Assembly: GCF_001570405.1 (NCBI RefSeq)
Contig: NZ_BBYM01000036.1
Location: forward strand, 1-64,000
DNA length: 64,000 nt
Reading direction: 5' to 3'
Origin: Microtetraspora niveoalba
GTDB lineage: Bacteria > Actinomycetota > Actinomycetes > Streptosporangiales > Streptosporangiaceae
Shown: in pieces, positions 54,550-61,777 of the stretch
How positions within the stretch are numbered: position 1 is the first letter of the stretch
Layout of the letters: each line of letters starts with the position of its first letter
Position numbers and translations under genes: made by a program
Notes under the pieces: generated by a model
What the model was told of the DNA's origin: nothing
The model's database searches: none
Seen by the model: the letters and a program-made list of their open reading frames with translations, nothing else

Positions 54550-56582
54550 GCCTTGATCTCGCCCTTCTTCACGTCGGCGTGCGAACGCCGTACGGCGCCG
54601 GGCGCGAACGCCTCGGGGCGCCCCTTGAGCCGGTCGGAGGAGGCGAGCTGCCACGGCACGCTGGTCACCATCACGCCGGGCTTGAACAGCAGGCGTCCCT
54701 TCAGCCGCAGCGCGCTCTGATTGTGGAGCAGGTGCTCCCACCAGCGGCCCACGACGTACTCGGGGATGTAAACGGTCACGACGTCACGGGGCGACTTGCG
54801 ACGCAGCGACTTGACGTAGTCGAGCACCGGCCCGGTGATCTCCCGGTAGGGCGAGTCGAGGATCTTCAACGGCACCGGGATGCCGCGCCGGTCCCACTCC
54901 TCCTGGAGGCGGGCCGCCTCGTCGGAGTCCACGCCCACGCTGACCGCCTCCAGGGTGGACGGCCGGGTGGCCCGCGCGTACGCGAGGGCGCGCAGCGTCG
55001 GCTTGTGGATCTTGGACACGAGCACGATGGAGTGGTTGCGCGCGGGGAGCATCGTCTCGTCGATCTCACCCTCGGGCGCGGCCAGCTCGTCGGCGACCCG
55101 GTCGTAGTGGTGGCGGATGCCCTTCATCATCAGGAACAGCACCGGCATCGCGATGCAGACGATCCACGCGCCGTGCGTGAACTTCGTGAGCAGGACGACG
55201 ACGAGCACGATGGCCGTCATGACGCCGCCGAACCCGTTGATGACGCGGGAGCGGTGCATGCGGAAGCGCGTCCGGGCGTCGGCCTCGGTCCTCAGGTGCC
55301 GCGTCCAGTGCCGGACCATGCCGATCTGGCTGAGCGTGAACGACACGAACACGCCGACGATGTACAGATTGAGCAGCTTGCTGACATCGGCCTGGAACAC
55401 CCAGATCAGCAGGCAGGCGCCGGCGGCGAGCAGGATGATGCCGTTGCTGAAGGCCAGCCGGTCGCCGCGGGTGTGGAGCTGGCGCGGCAGGTAGCGGTCC
55501 TGGGCGAGGATCGACGCGAGCACCGGGAAGCCGTTGAACGCGGTGTTCGCGGCCAGGAACAGGATGAGCGCGGTCACCGCGGCGATCGCGATGAACAGGA
55601 TCGAGCCGTCGCCGAACACGGCGGACGCGACCTGCGCGATGATCGGCTGCTGGTAGTAGCCGGGCCCGGCGGGACGGCCGTTGATCAGGATGTCCGTGGC
55701 GATGTTCGCCGGCTCGGTCAGCTTCACCCCGGACTTGAGGCCGAGGTAGATGATGCCGCTGAACATCACGACCGCGATGAGGCCCATCATGAGCAGCGTC
55801 GTCGCGGCGTTCTTGCTCTTGGGCTTGCGGAACGCGGGCACGCCGTTGCTGATCGCCTCGACGCCGGTGAGGGCGGCGCAGCCCGAGGAGAACGCGCGCA
55901 ACACCAGGAACGCCATCGCGAACCCGGCGATGTCGGCCTGTTCGGCCACGATCCGGTACTCGGCCGTCGGGGCGCGCAGCTCGTCTCCGAGCACGAGCAG
56001 CCGGAACAGCCCCCACAGGACCATGCCGATCACCGCGATCATGAACGCGTACGTCGGGACCGCGAAGGCCACACCCGACTCGCGGATGCCGCGCAGGTTC
56101 ATGATGGTCAGCAGGACGACGATCGCGATCGCCACCAGCGGCCGGTTCTCCGCCACGAACGGCACCGTGGCGCCCACGTAGTCGGCGCCGTTGGCGACGG
56201 ACACCGCGACGGTCAGCACGTAGTCCACGAGCAGGGCGCTCGCCACGGTGAGCCCGGCGCTCGACCCGAGGTTGGTGGTGGCGACCTCGTAGTCGCCGCC
56301 GCCGCTCGGGTAGGCGTGCACGTTCTGCCGGTACGAGGCGACCACAGTGAGCATGACCAGCACGACGCCCGCCGCGACCCACGGGCTGTAGCTGTAGAAC
56401 GCGGCGCCGCCCAGCGAGAGGATGACGAGGATTTCCTGCGGCGCGTACGCGACGGAGGAGAGTGCGTCACTGGCGAAAACCGGAAGTGCAACACGTTTGG
56501 GGAGCAACTGGTCGTGGAGCTGCGTGCTGCGAAGCGCGCGCCCTACGAGAAGCCGCTTGACGAGGTCCGTCACCTTTGACAC
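54546..56582 (-). CDS. APC-superfamily permease with C-terminal soluble domain
   Basis: A 678-residue membrane protein with about twelve helices (LPKRVALPVFASDALSSVAYAP is the characteristic start of the transport domain). A cytosolic C-terminal domain of about 180 residues follows (HSIVLVSKIHKPTLRALAYAR, DSPYREITGPVLDYVKSLRR), resembling a UspA/KUP-type regulatory domain. GTG 56582 is used; GTG 56573 is also possible. It is divergent from two TrkA-like genes and coupled to the methyltransferase gene. Potassium or amino-acid transport is plausible; unproven. Confidence 0.87.
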   Translation of the reverse strand: MSKVTDLVKRLLVGRALRSTQLHDQLLPKRVALPVFASDALSSVAYAPQEILVILSLGGAAFYSYSPWVAAGVVLVMLTVVASYRQNVHAYPSGGGDYEVATTNLGSSAGLTVASALLVDYVLTVAVSVANGADYVGATVPFVAENRPLVAIAIVVLLTIMNLRGIRESGVAFAVPTYAFMIAVIGMVLWGLFRLLVLGDELRAPTAEYRIVAEQADIAGFAMAFLVLRAFSSGCAALTGVEAISNGVPAFRKPKSKNAATTLLMMGLIAVVMFSGIIYLGLKSGVKLTEPANIATDILINGRPAGPGYYQQPIIAQVASAVFGDGSILFIAIAAVTALILFLAANTAFNGFPVLASILAQDRYLPRQLHTRGDRLAFSNGIILLAAGACLLIWVFQADVSKLLNLYIVGVFVSFTLSQIGMVRHWTRHLRTEADARTRFRMHRSRVINGFGGVMTAIVLVVVLLTKFTHGAWIVCIAMPVLFLMMKGIRHHYDRVADELAAPEGEIDETMLPARNHSIVLVSKIHKPTLRALAYARATRPSTLEAVSVGVDSDEAARLQEEWDRRGIPVPLKILDSPYREITGPVLDYVKSLRRKSPRDVVTVYIPEYVVGRWWEHLLHNQSALRLKGRLLFKPGVMVTSVPWQLASSDRLKGRPEAFAPGAVRRSHADVKKGEIKA

Positions 56583-56688
56583 GACTGTCGATGCTAGTCC
56601 TTCACCTCGGCTCCCCGCGCACCCGGCGTCCGCTCTGGGAGACATACTGTGCTCGAAGGAGACCGCCTCTACCCAACGGCGGGAGAGC

Positions 56689-57357
56689 ATGCATATCGTG
56701 ATCATGGGATGCGGGCGGGTCGGATCGACTCTCGCCCACATTCTCGAGGACAGCGGCCACTCGGTCGCGATCATCGACCGTGACCCGCAGGCCTTCCGCA
56801 GGCTGCGCGCGGGCTTCCGAGGACGACGGGTCACCGGGGTCGGCTTCGACCGCGACGTCCTCGAGGAGGCGGGGCTGGGGACGGCGTCCGCCTTCGTCGC
56901 GGTGAGCAGCGGCGACAACTCCAACATCATCTCCGCGCGCGTGGCCCGCGAGACCTTCGGCGTGGACAACGTCGTCGCCCGCATCTACGATCCCCGGCGG
57001 GCGGAGGTCTACCAGCGGCTCGGCATCCCGACCGTGGCCACGGTCCGCTGGACCGCCGACCAGATCCTGCGCCGGGTCCTGCCCGAGGGCGCCGAGCCAC
57101 TCTGGCGCGACCCCACCGGCACGGTGATCCTCGCCGAGATGGCGTTCAACGCCGGCTGGATCGGGACCCGGACCCGCAGGGTCGAGGAGGCGACGGGCAG
57201 CCGGGTCGCCTTCATCAACCGCATGGGCGAGGCCCTGGTGCCCAAGGACGACACCGTCATCCAGGACGGGGACGTCCTGCACGTCATCGCCGCCGAGAAC
57301 GACATGGACCGGATCAACAAGGTGCTGGCCGCCGCACCGTCGGAGAGTGAGCACTGA
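56689..57357 (+). CDS. ceoB: TrkA/Ktr-type potassium-channel regulatory protein (CeoB)
   Basis: A 222-residue cytosolic protein. The N-terminal RCK/TrkA-N domain has HIVIMGCGRVGSTLAHIL and a following acidic IIDRDP that binds a nucleotide; the C-terminal TrkA-C domain ends in GDVLHVIAAENDMDRI. Such proteins gate potassium uptake by binding ATP/ADP or NAD(H). The next gene starts on the last base of its stop (TGATG), so the two are co-translated. In M. tuberculosis the pair is ceoB-ceoC, also facing an APC permease gene. ATG 56689 has GGGAG upstream. Confidence 0.93.
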   Translation: MHIVIMGCGRVGSTLAHILEDSGHSVAIIDRDPQAFRRLRAGFRGRRVTGVGFDRDVLEEAGLGTASAFVAVSSGDNSNIISARVARETFGVDNVVARIYDPRRAEVYQRLGIPTVATVRWTADQILRRVLPEGAEPLWRDPTGTVILAEMAFNAGWIGTRTRRVEEATGSRVAFINRMGEALVPKDDTVIQDGDVLHVIAAENDMDRINKVLAAAPSESEH

Positions 57358-58016
57358 TGCGCGTCACCATCGCGGGCGCGGGCGCCGTCGGGCGCTCCAT
57401 CGCCGCCGAGCTCCTGGAGAACGGCCACGAGGTCCTTCTCATCGACGTCGACCCACGGGCCATCAAGATCGACAGCGTTCCGCGCGCGGAATGGCTCCTC
57501 GCCGACGCGTGCGAGATCTCCTCGCTCGACGAGGCGGGGCTGAACGGCTGCCAGGTGGTGATCGCGGCCTCCGGCGACGACAAGGTCAACCTGGTCGTCT
57601 CGCTGCTGGCCAAGACCGAGTACGGCGTGCCCCGCGTCGTCGCCCGGATCAACCACCCCAAGAACGAGTGGCTGTTCAACGAGTCCTGGGGCGTCGACGT
57701 GGCGGTCTCGACACCGCGTCTGCTCTCCGCGCTGGTCGAGGAGGCCGTCAGCGTGGGCGACCTCGTCCGGCTGATGACCTTCCGGCAGGGCCAGGCGAAC
57801 CTGGTCGAGCTCACCCTGGCCGAGGACGCGCCGGTGGTGGGCCAGCGGGCCGGTTCCGTCCCGTGGCCGGTGGACGCGGCGCTGGTCGCGATCCTGCGCG
57901 AGGGCCGGGTCCTGGTCCCCTCCGCCGACGATCCGCTGGAGGCCGGGGACGAGCTGCTCTTCGTGGCCAACCAGGACGTCGAGCACGAGCTGGCCGAGCT
58001 GCTGTCGGGGCGCTGA
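57357..58016 (+). CDS. ceoC: TrkA/Ktr-type potassium-channel regulatory protein (CeoC)
   Basis: A 219-residue partner of the preceding protein. The nucleotide motif is VTIAGAGAVGRSIAAELLENGHEVLLID and the C-terminal TrkA-C domain ends in EAGDELLFVANQDVEHEL, each seen in part. It overlaps ceoB by one base. The two RCK proteins probably form a mixed octameric ring on a potassium transporter. No trkH/ktrB-like membrane subunit is next to them; the divergent APC permease may be that partner. Confidence 0.92.
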   Translation: MRVTIAGAGAVGRSIAAELLENGHEVLLIDVDPRAIKIDSVPRAEWLLADACEISSLDEAGLNGCQVVIAASGDDKVNLVVSLLAKTEYGVPRVVARINHPKNEWLFNESWGVDVAVSTPRLLSALVEEAVSVGDLVRLMTFRQGQANLVELTLAEDAPVVGQRAGSVPWPVDAALVAILREGRVLVPSADDPLEAGDELLFVANQDVEHELAELLSGR

Positions 58017-58032
58017 GCCCCGTAGCCGCCGC

Positions 58033-58062
58033 GGCGCGGCCGCCCGCCTCGGGGGCCGCGCC
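58033..58062. terminator. Bidirectional terminator ceoC / DUF3159
   Basis: GGCGCGGCC (58033-58041) and GGCCGCGCC (58054-58062) form an exact 9-bp stem with a 12-base loop, between convergent stops at 58016 and 58064. Confidence 0.7.
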
Positions 58063-58063
58063 C

Positions 58064-58729
58064 TCAGCCCGCCGCGTTGTCCTGCAACGGCGTACGGCCG
58101 CGGGCGAGCACCCACACCATGGCGGCGAGCGCCGCGACCTGGAGCGGCCAGCCCAGCGCGATCTTGGTGACGCCGAGCGTGACCACCTGGTCGAACATGT
58201 AGAGCGGAAGCTGCACCACCACGCGCACCAGGCACGGCAGCATCAGCAGCCAGGTGAGCTTGGAGCACAGCCGGACCATGCCGGCGTCCTTGTGCCACGC
58301 CGTCGGGTCGCCCGTCACCGAGCCGATGAGGAAGCCGACCACCGGCCAGCGGGTCACGATCGACAGCAGCATGGCCCCGGCGTACACGGCGTTGTAGAGG
58401 ATGCCGGGCAGGAAGTAGTCCTTGGCGTCGCCGCTGCGGGTGGCGAAGAACGCGCCGATGGCGATGCCGACGAGGCTGTTGAGCACGAACTGGGGCGTGC
58501 TGCGCTGGACGAGCCGCACCACCAGCAGGACCACCGCGGTCGCGATGCTGACGATCAGCGAGGGCTTGAGCTGGCTGGTGCCCACCCACATCGCGGTGAA
58601 GGCGATGGTGGGCACCGCCGCCTCGACGATCCCCCTCTTGCCGCCCAGCGCCTTGCCGAGCTGGGCGCGCAGCGCCGCCTCGACGGTGTCGTGAGCGGCG
58701 TGCGTCGCCGTGACGTCCGCTGCACTCAT
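58064..58729 (-). CDS. DUF3159 family membrane protein
   Basis: A 221-residue membrane protein with about five to six helices and the DUF3159 opening ALGGKRGIVEAAVPTIAFTAM. The central FVLNSLVGIAIGAFFATRSG and YFLPGILYNAVYAGAMLLSIV segments are family-typical. Function unknown. It follows the OB-fold gene on the same strand with 96 bp between. The order DUF3710, OB-fold, DUF3159 next to ceoBC is conserved in actinobacteria. Confidence 0.9.
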   Translation of the reverse strand: MSAADVTATHAAHDTVEAALRAQLGKALGGKRGIVEAAVPTIAFTAMWVGTSQLKPSLIVSIATAVVLLVVRLVQRSTPQFVLNSLVGIAIGAFFATRSGDAKDYFLPGILYNAVYAGAMLLSIVTRWPVVGFLIGSVTGDPTAWHKDAGMVRLCSKLTWLLMLPCLVRVVVQLPLYMFDQVVTLGVTKIALGWPLQVAALAAMVWVLARGRTPLQDNAAG

Positions 58730-58825
58730 GATTCCTCCTCGCGTCGCGACCGGTTCGTCCGGCCGCGCGGCGCGTCGCCCGCGTCCGCCCGCCGAGGACG
58801 CGCGTTCACGCGCGCTCCCCGGCGA

Positions 58826-59215
58826 TCACTGACCACCGGCTGGGCGAAGCTCGTAACGTGGGTTGAACATGACCTTACGGCCGTCCTGGACGCTGACCAG
58901 GCCCTCCGCGCGGACCACACGGCCCGGCTCGATGCCGACGATCTTGCGTCGGCCGAGCCACACCAGGTCGATCACGTCGGATCCGTCGTACAGCTCCGCT
59001 TCCAGGGCGGGCGCCCCGCCCCTGGGACGGAGCGTGACGGTCCGCAGCGTACCGGCGACGCAGGAGCGCTGCCGCTCACCGCAGGAGGCGATGGGCGTCG
59101 CGCCGTGGCGCCCGAGGTCCTCGCGGAGCTCTTCGGCCTCCAACTCGGCCTGGGTGCTGGTCAGCCGCTGGAAGAAGCCGCGCAGGCCCTTCCGCACCGG
59201 CTCAGCCGTGCTCAT
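58826..59215 (-). CDS. OB-fold nucleic-acid-binding protein
   Basis: A 129-residue protein with an OB-fold pattern in the second half: GTLRTVTLRPRGGAPALEAELYDGSDVIDLVWLGRRKIVGIEPGR, seen here as LRTVTLRPRGGAPALEAE and VIDLVWLGRRKIVGIEPG. This matches the tRNA-anticodon-binding type OB proteins found beside dut and DUF3710 (Rv2694c-like). The N-terminal helix region contains LTSTQAELEAEELRED. No enzymatic motif. Promoter probably in the 162 bp upstream, where I see no other gene. Confidence 0.83.
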   Translation of the reverse strand: MSTAEPVRKGLRGFFQRLTSTQAELEAEELREDLGRHGATPIASCGERQRSCVAGTLRTVTLRPRGGAPALEAELYDGSDVIDLVWLGRRKIVGIEPGRVVRAEGLVSVQDGRKVMFNPRYELRPAGGQ

Positions 59216-59377
59216 CGATCGCTCACCGTCTCCTCGCGGGCCTGGGGCCGCTTCGCCGCCGCCGGGCGCTCCCGTGGGGGGCGCGCCCCGGCGGCACTCC
59301 GCGTGCTCACCGAGCTCGCTCCGTGTACATGCTTTCCCAGCCTAGGTGATGGGACGCGGCGGAGCGCATGCCGGGTT

Positions 59378-60049
59378 TCACCGGATCTCGGAGATCTCCG
59401 GGCCCCGCTCGAACGGCCGGAACTCCTCGTGCTCGGGCTCCTGCTCCATGGCGTGCCTGGCCTCGGCGGGCAGCCGCAGCTCGATGGGCTCACGGGGGGC
59501 CATCGGCTCGTCGCCGCGGACCACGACGATGTCGCGGACGACGCCTTCGAGGGTCGCCGCCGCGGCCTCGTCGAGCGCGGCCCGGCCGCTCAGGGCCGCC
59601 CGCAGCAGCCAGCGCGGCCCGTCGACGCCGATGTAGCGCACCGGCTGCGGGTCGCGGCCCTCCGCCGGGACCCTCGCGGCCAGCTCCGTCCCGAAGGGAC
59701 CCTCCCGCTCCTCGGTGGTGCCGCCGACGGCGGCCACCTCGCGGGCCAGCTCCGCCCGGACCTCGTCCCAGATGCCGCCGCGCTTGGGCGCGGCGAACGC
59801 CTGCACCTGCAGGGCGCTCTCCTCGACGAGGACGACGGCGCCGACGATGCTGTCACCCGACACGGTGAGCTGGACCTCGAAGCCGGGGCCGACGGGCAGG
59901 AGCAGCCCGCCCAGATCGACCCGCTCGCCCTCGGGATATCCCTCGTCCGCGTCCCACGGACCTGATTCGCGCGCGGGAGCGGCTTGCTCCTTCTCGGGTA
60001 CGGCCTGCGCCGTCTCCTCCTCCGCGCGCCGGCGACGTCCGAACACGTC
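59378..60049 (-). CDS. DUF3710 family protein
   Basis: A 223-residue soluble protein of the DUF3710 family: VDLGGLLLPVGPGFEVQLTV, then SALQVQAFAAPKRGGIWDEVR, and YIGVDGPRWLLRA. The start is uncertain: GTG 60049 stands ten bases after AGGAG (60056-60060 region) and gives the usual FGRRRR N-terminus, while GTG 60055 is too close to it. Function unknown. It sits 34 bp after dut on the same strand, the order found in M. tuberculosis (Rv2696c-Rv2697c). Confidence 0.88.
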   Translation of the reverse strand, partial: DVFGRRRRAEEETAQAVPEKEQAAPARESGPWDADEGYPEGERVDLGGLLLPVGPGFEVQLTVSGDSIVGAVVLVEESALQVQAFAAPKRGGIWDEVRAELAREVAAVGGTTEEREGPFGTELAARVPAEGRDPQPVRYIGVDGPRWLLRAALSGRAALDEAAAATLEGVVRDIVVVRGDEPMAPREPIELRLPAEARHAMEQEPEHEEFRPFERGPEISEIR

Positions 60050-60083
60050 GTTCACACTCCTTAGGACCTGTGCTCGCCTGTGA

Positions 60084-60521
60084 TCAACGACCGGTGGAGC
60101 CGAACCCGTTCGCACCGCGTACGGAGCCGGGCAGGCGGTCCACCTCGTGGAAGGACGCCTTCTCCACTCGCTGGATGACCAGCTGGGCGATGCGGTCGCC
60201 GCGCTTCAGCCGGGCGGCGTCCTTGGTGTCGGTGTTGAGGAGTGTCACCTTGATCTCGCCGCGGTACCCCGCGTCGACCGTGCCCGGCGCGTTCACCAGG
60301 GTGACGCCGAACTTCGACGCGAGCCCCGACCGGGGATGTACGAACGCGGCGTATCCGTCCGGAAGCGCGATCGCCACCCCGGTGCCGACGACGGCGCGTT
60401 CCCCCGGCAGCAGCTCGACATCCTCGACGGCGTACAGGTCGGCGCCTGCGTCACCGGGATGCGCGTAGCCGGGGAGCGGAAGCCCCGTGTCGAGACGGTG
60501 GATCAGCACCTCAACATTCAT
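60084..60521 (-). CDS. dut: Deoxyuridine triphosphatase Dut
   Basis: A 145-residue dUTPase that hydrolyses dUTP to dUMP, keeping uracil out of DNA. All five motifs of the homotrimeric enzyme are seen: GDAGADLYA, HPRSGLASKFGV, NAPGTVDAGYRGEIKV, RGDRIAQLVIQRVE and the flexible C-terminal ANGFGSTGR. ATG 60521 starts the conserved NVEVLIHRLD; the frame stays open upstream only as antisense to the permease reading. It follows the AI-2E gene by 11 bp and precedes DUF3710. Confidence 0.96.
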   Translation of the reverse strand: MNVEVLIHRLDTGLPLPGYAHPGDAGADLYAVEDVELLPGERAVVGTGVAIALPDGYAAFVHPRSGLASKFGVTLVNAPGTVDAGYRGEIKVTLLNTDTKDAARLKRGDRIAQLVIQRVEKASFHEVDRLPGSVRGANGFGSTGR

Positions 60522-60532
60522 GAGCCAAGACA

Positions 60533-61714
60533 CTACCCGTTGCGCTGGGGAGATACCGCCTCTCCGGGAGCGGGCGGCTCCGCCGTGGAGCGTTCCCGGG
60601 ACTCGTCCCCGCTCGGGTGCAGCGGCTGGGACCGCGGGGGCTCCGTGGCCGGCGCCGGCGGCTCGCGGCGGAGCAGCTCCTGGAGCACGCGGTAGATGAC
60701 CGCGGCGACCGGGACCGCGACAGCCGCGCCCGCGATGCCCGCGATGACGCCGCCCACGCCCAGCACCAGGATGATCGCCAGCGGGTGGAACTCCACCGCG
60801 CGGCCGACGATGAGCGGTTGCAGGACGTGGTTCTCCAGCTGCTGCTCGACGATCAGGACGCCGATGAAGATCACGGCTCCCAGCCAGCCCTGCGAGCCGA
60901 ACGTCACGAGCGTGCCGACGGCGCCCGCGAAGAGGATGCCGACGATCGGGATGAAGCTCGATATGAAGACCAGCACCGCTATCGGCGCCCACAGCGGCAC
61001 GCCGAGCACGGCCAGGGTGGCGCCGATGACGATGCCGTGTATCGCGGAGATCGCGACGGTGCCCTGGACGTAGTGCGAGAGCGTGCGCCAGGCGGACCGG
61101 CCCGCCCGGTCGACCTTGGCCGACGCGCCGCCGAACGCGCGCAGGAACCAGTTCCAGATGCGGTCGCCGTCCTTGAGGAAGAAGAACGTCACGAAGAGCA
61201 TCAGCACGATGCCGGCGAGCACCTCGATCACGGCCGTGGCGCCGGTGATGACCGTCCCGGTGATCTGCCCGCGCCGCTCGGAGAGCTGTTTCGTCAGCTC
61301 GTCGATGACGCCGGTGATCTGGGACTCCTTCAGGTGGAGGGGCCCGTGGATCAGCCAGCCCTGCACGTCGTGCGAGGTCTTGGCGATCTGGTCGATGAGG
61401 CGGGGAGCCTCCTCGTTGGCCCGGGTGCCGATCAGGAACCCGATGCCGACGATGACCGCGAAGAACAGCAGCATCGTGAGCCAGGTGGCGTATATCGGCC
61501 GCATCCGCCTGCGCAGCCGGCCGGTGACCGGATAGAGCAGGGCCGTCAGCAGGAAGGCCACCGCGACCGGGAGGGCCACGATGCCGACGCGGCCGATGAT
61601 CTGCCAGAAGAAGTAGATGACGACGCCGAGGACGATCAGGCACGCGCCCCACACGGCGAGTGTGATCAGCGTGGGGGGCACGTGGAGCGTTCGACGTTGC
61701 TTTTCCGGGATCAC
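60533..61714 (-). CDS. AI-2E family (UPF0118) transporter
   Basis: A 393-residue membrane protein of the AI-2E/PerM family with about seven to eight helices: AVAFLLTALLYPVTGRLRR near the start, the cytoplasmic DGDRIWNWFLRAF segment, and LVFISSFIPIVGILFAGAVGTLV late. The C-terminus is Pro/Glu-rich and hydrophilic. The family exports small molecules or acts as Na+/H+ antiporters; the substrate here is unknown. GTG 61714 is followed by a short basic tail. It sits between valS and dut on one strand, and the three may be transcribed together. Confidence 0.88.
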   Translation of the reverse strand: MIPEKQRRTLHVPPTLITLAVWGACLIVLGVVIYFFWQIIGRVGIVALPVAVAFLLTALLYPVTGRLRRRMRPIYATWLTMLLFFAVIVGIGFLIGTRANEEAPRLIDQIAKTSHDVQGWLIHGPLHLKESQITGVIDELTKQLSERRGQITGTVITGATAVIEVLAGIVLMLFVTFFFLKDGDRIWNWFLRAFGGASAKVDRAGRSAWRTLSHYVQGTVAISAIHGIVIGATLAVLGVPLWAPIAVLVFISSFIPIVGILFAGAVGTLVTFGSQGWLGAVIFIGVLIVEQQLENHVLQPLIVGRAVEFHPLAIILVLGVGGVIAGIAGAAVAVPVAAVIYRVLQELLRREPPAPATEPPRSQPLHPSGDESRERSTAEPPAPGEAVSPQRNG

Positions 61715-61777
61715 AACGTCCAGCCTGGCACGTCACCCCCCGACGCGCGCAGCCGAATATTCATCCGGCGACACACA

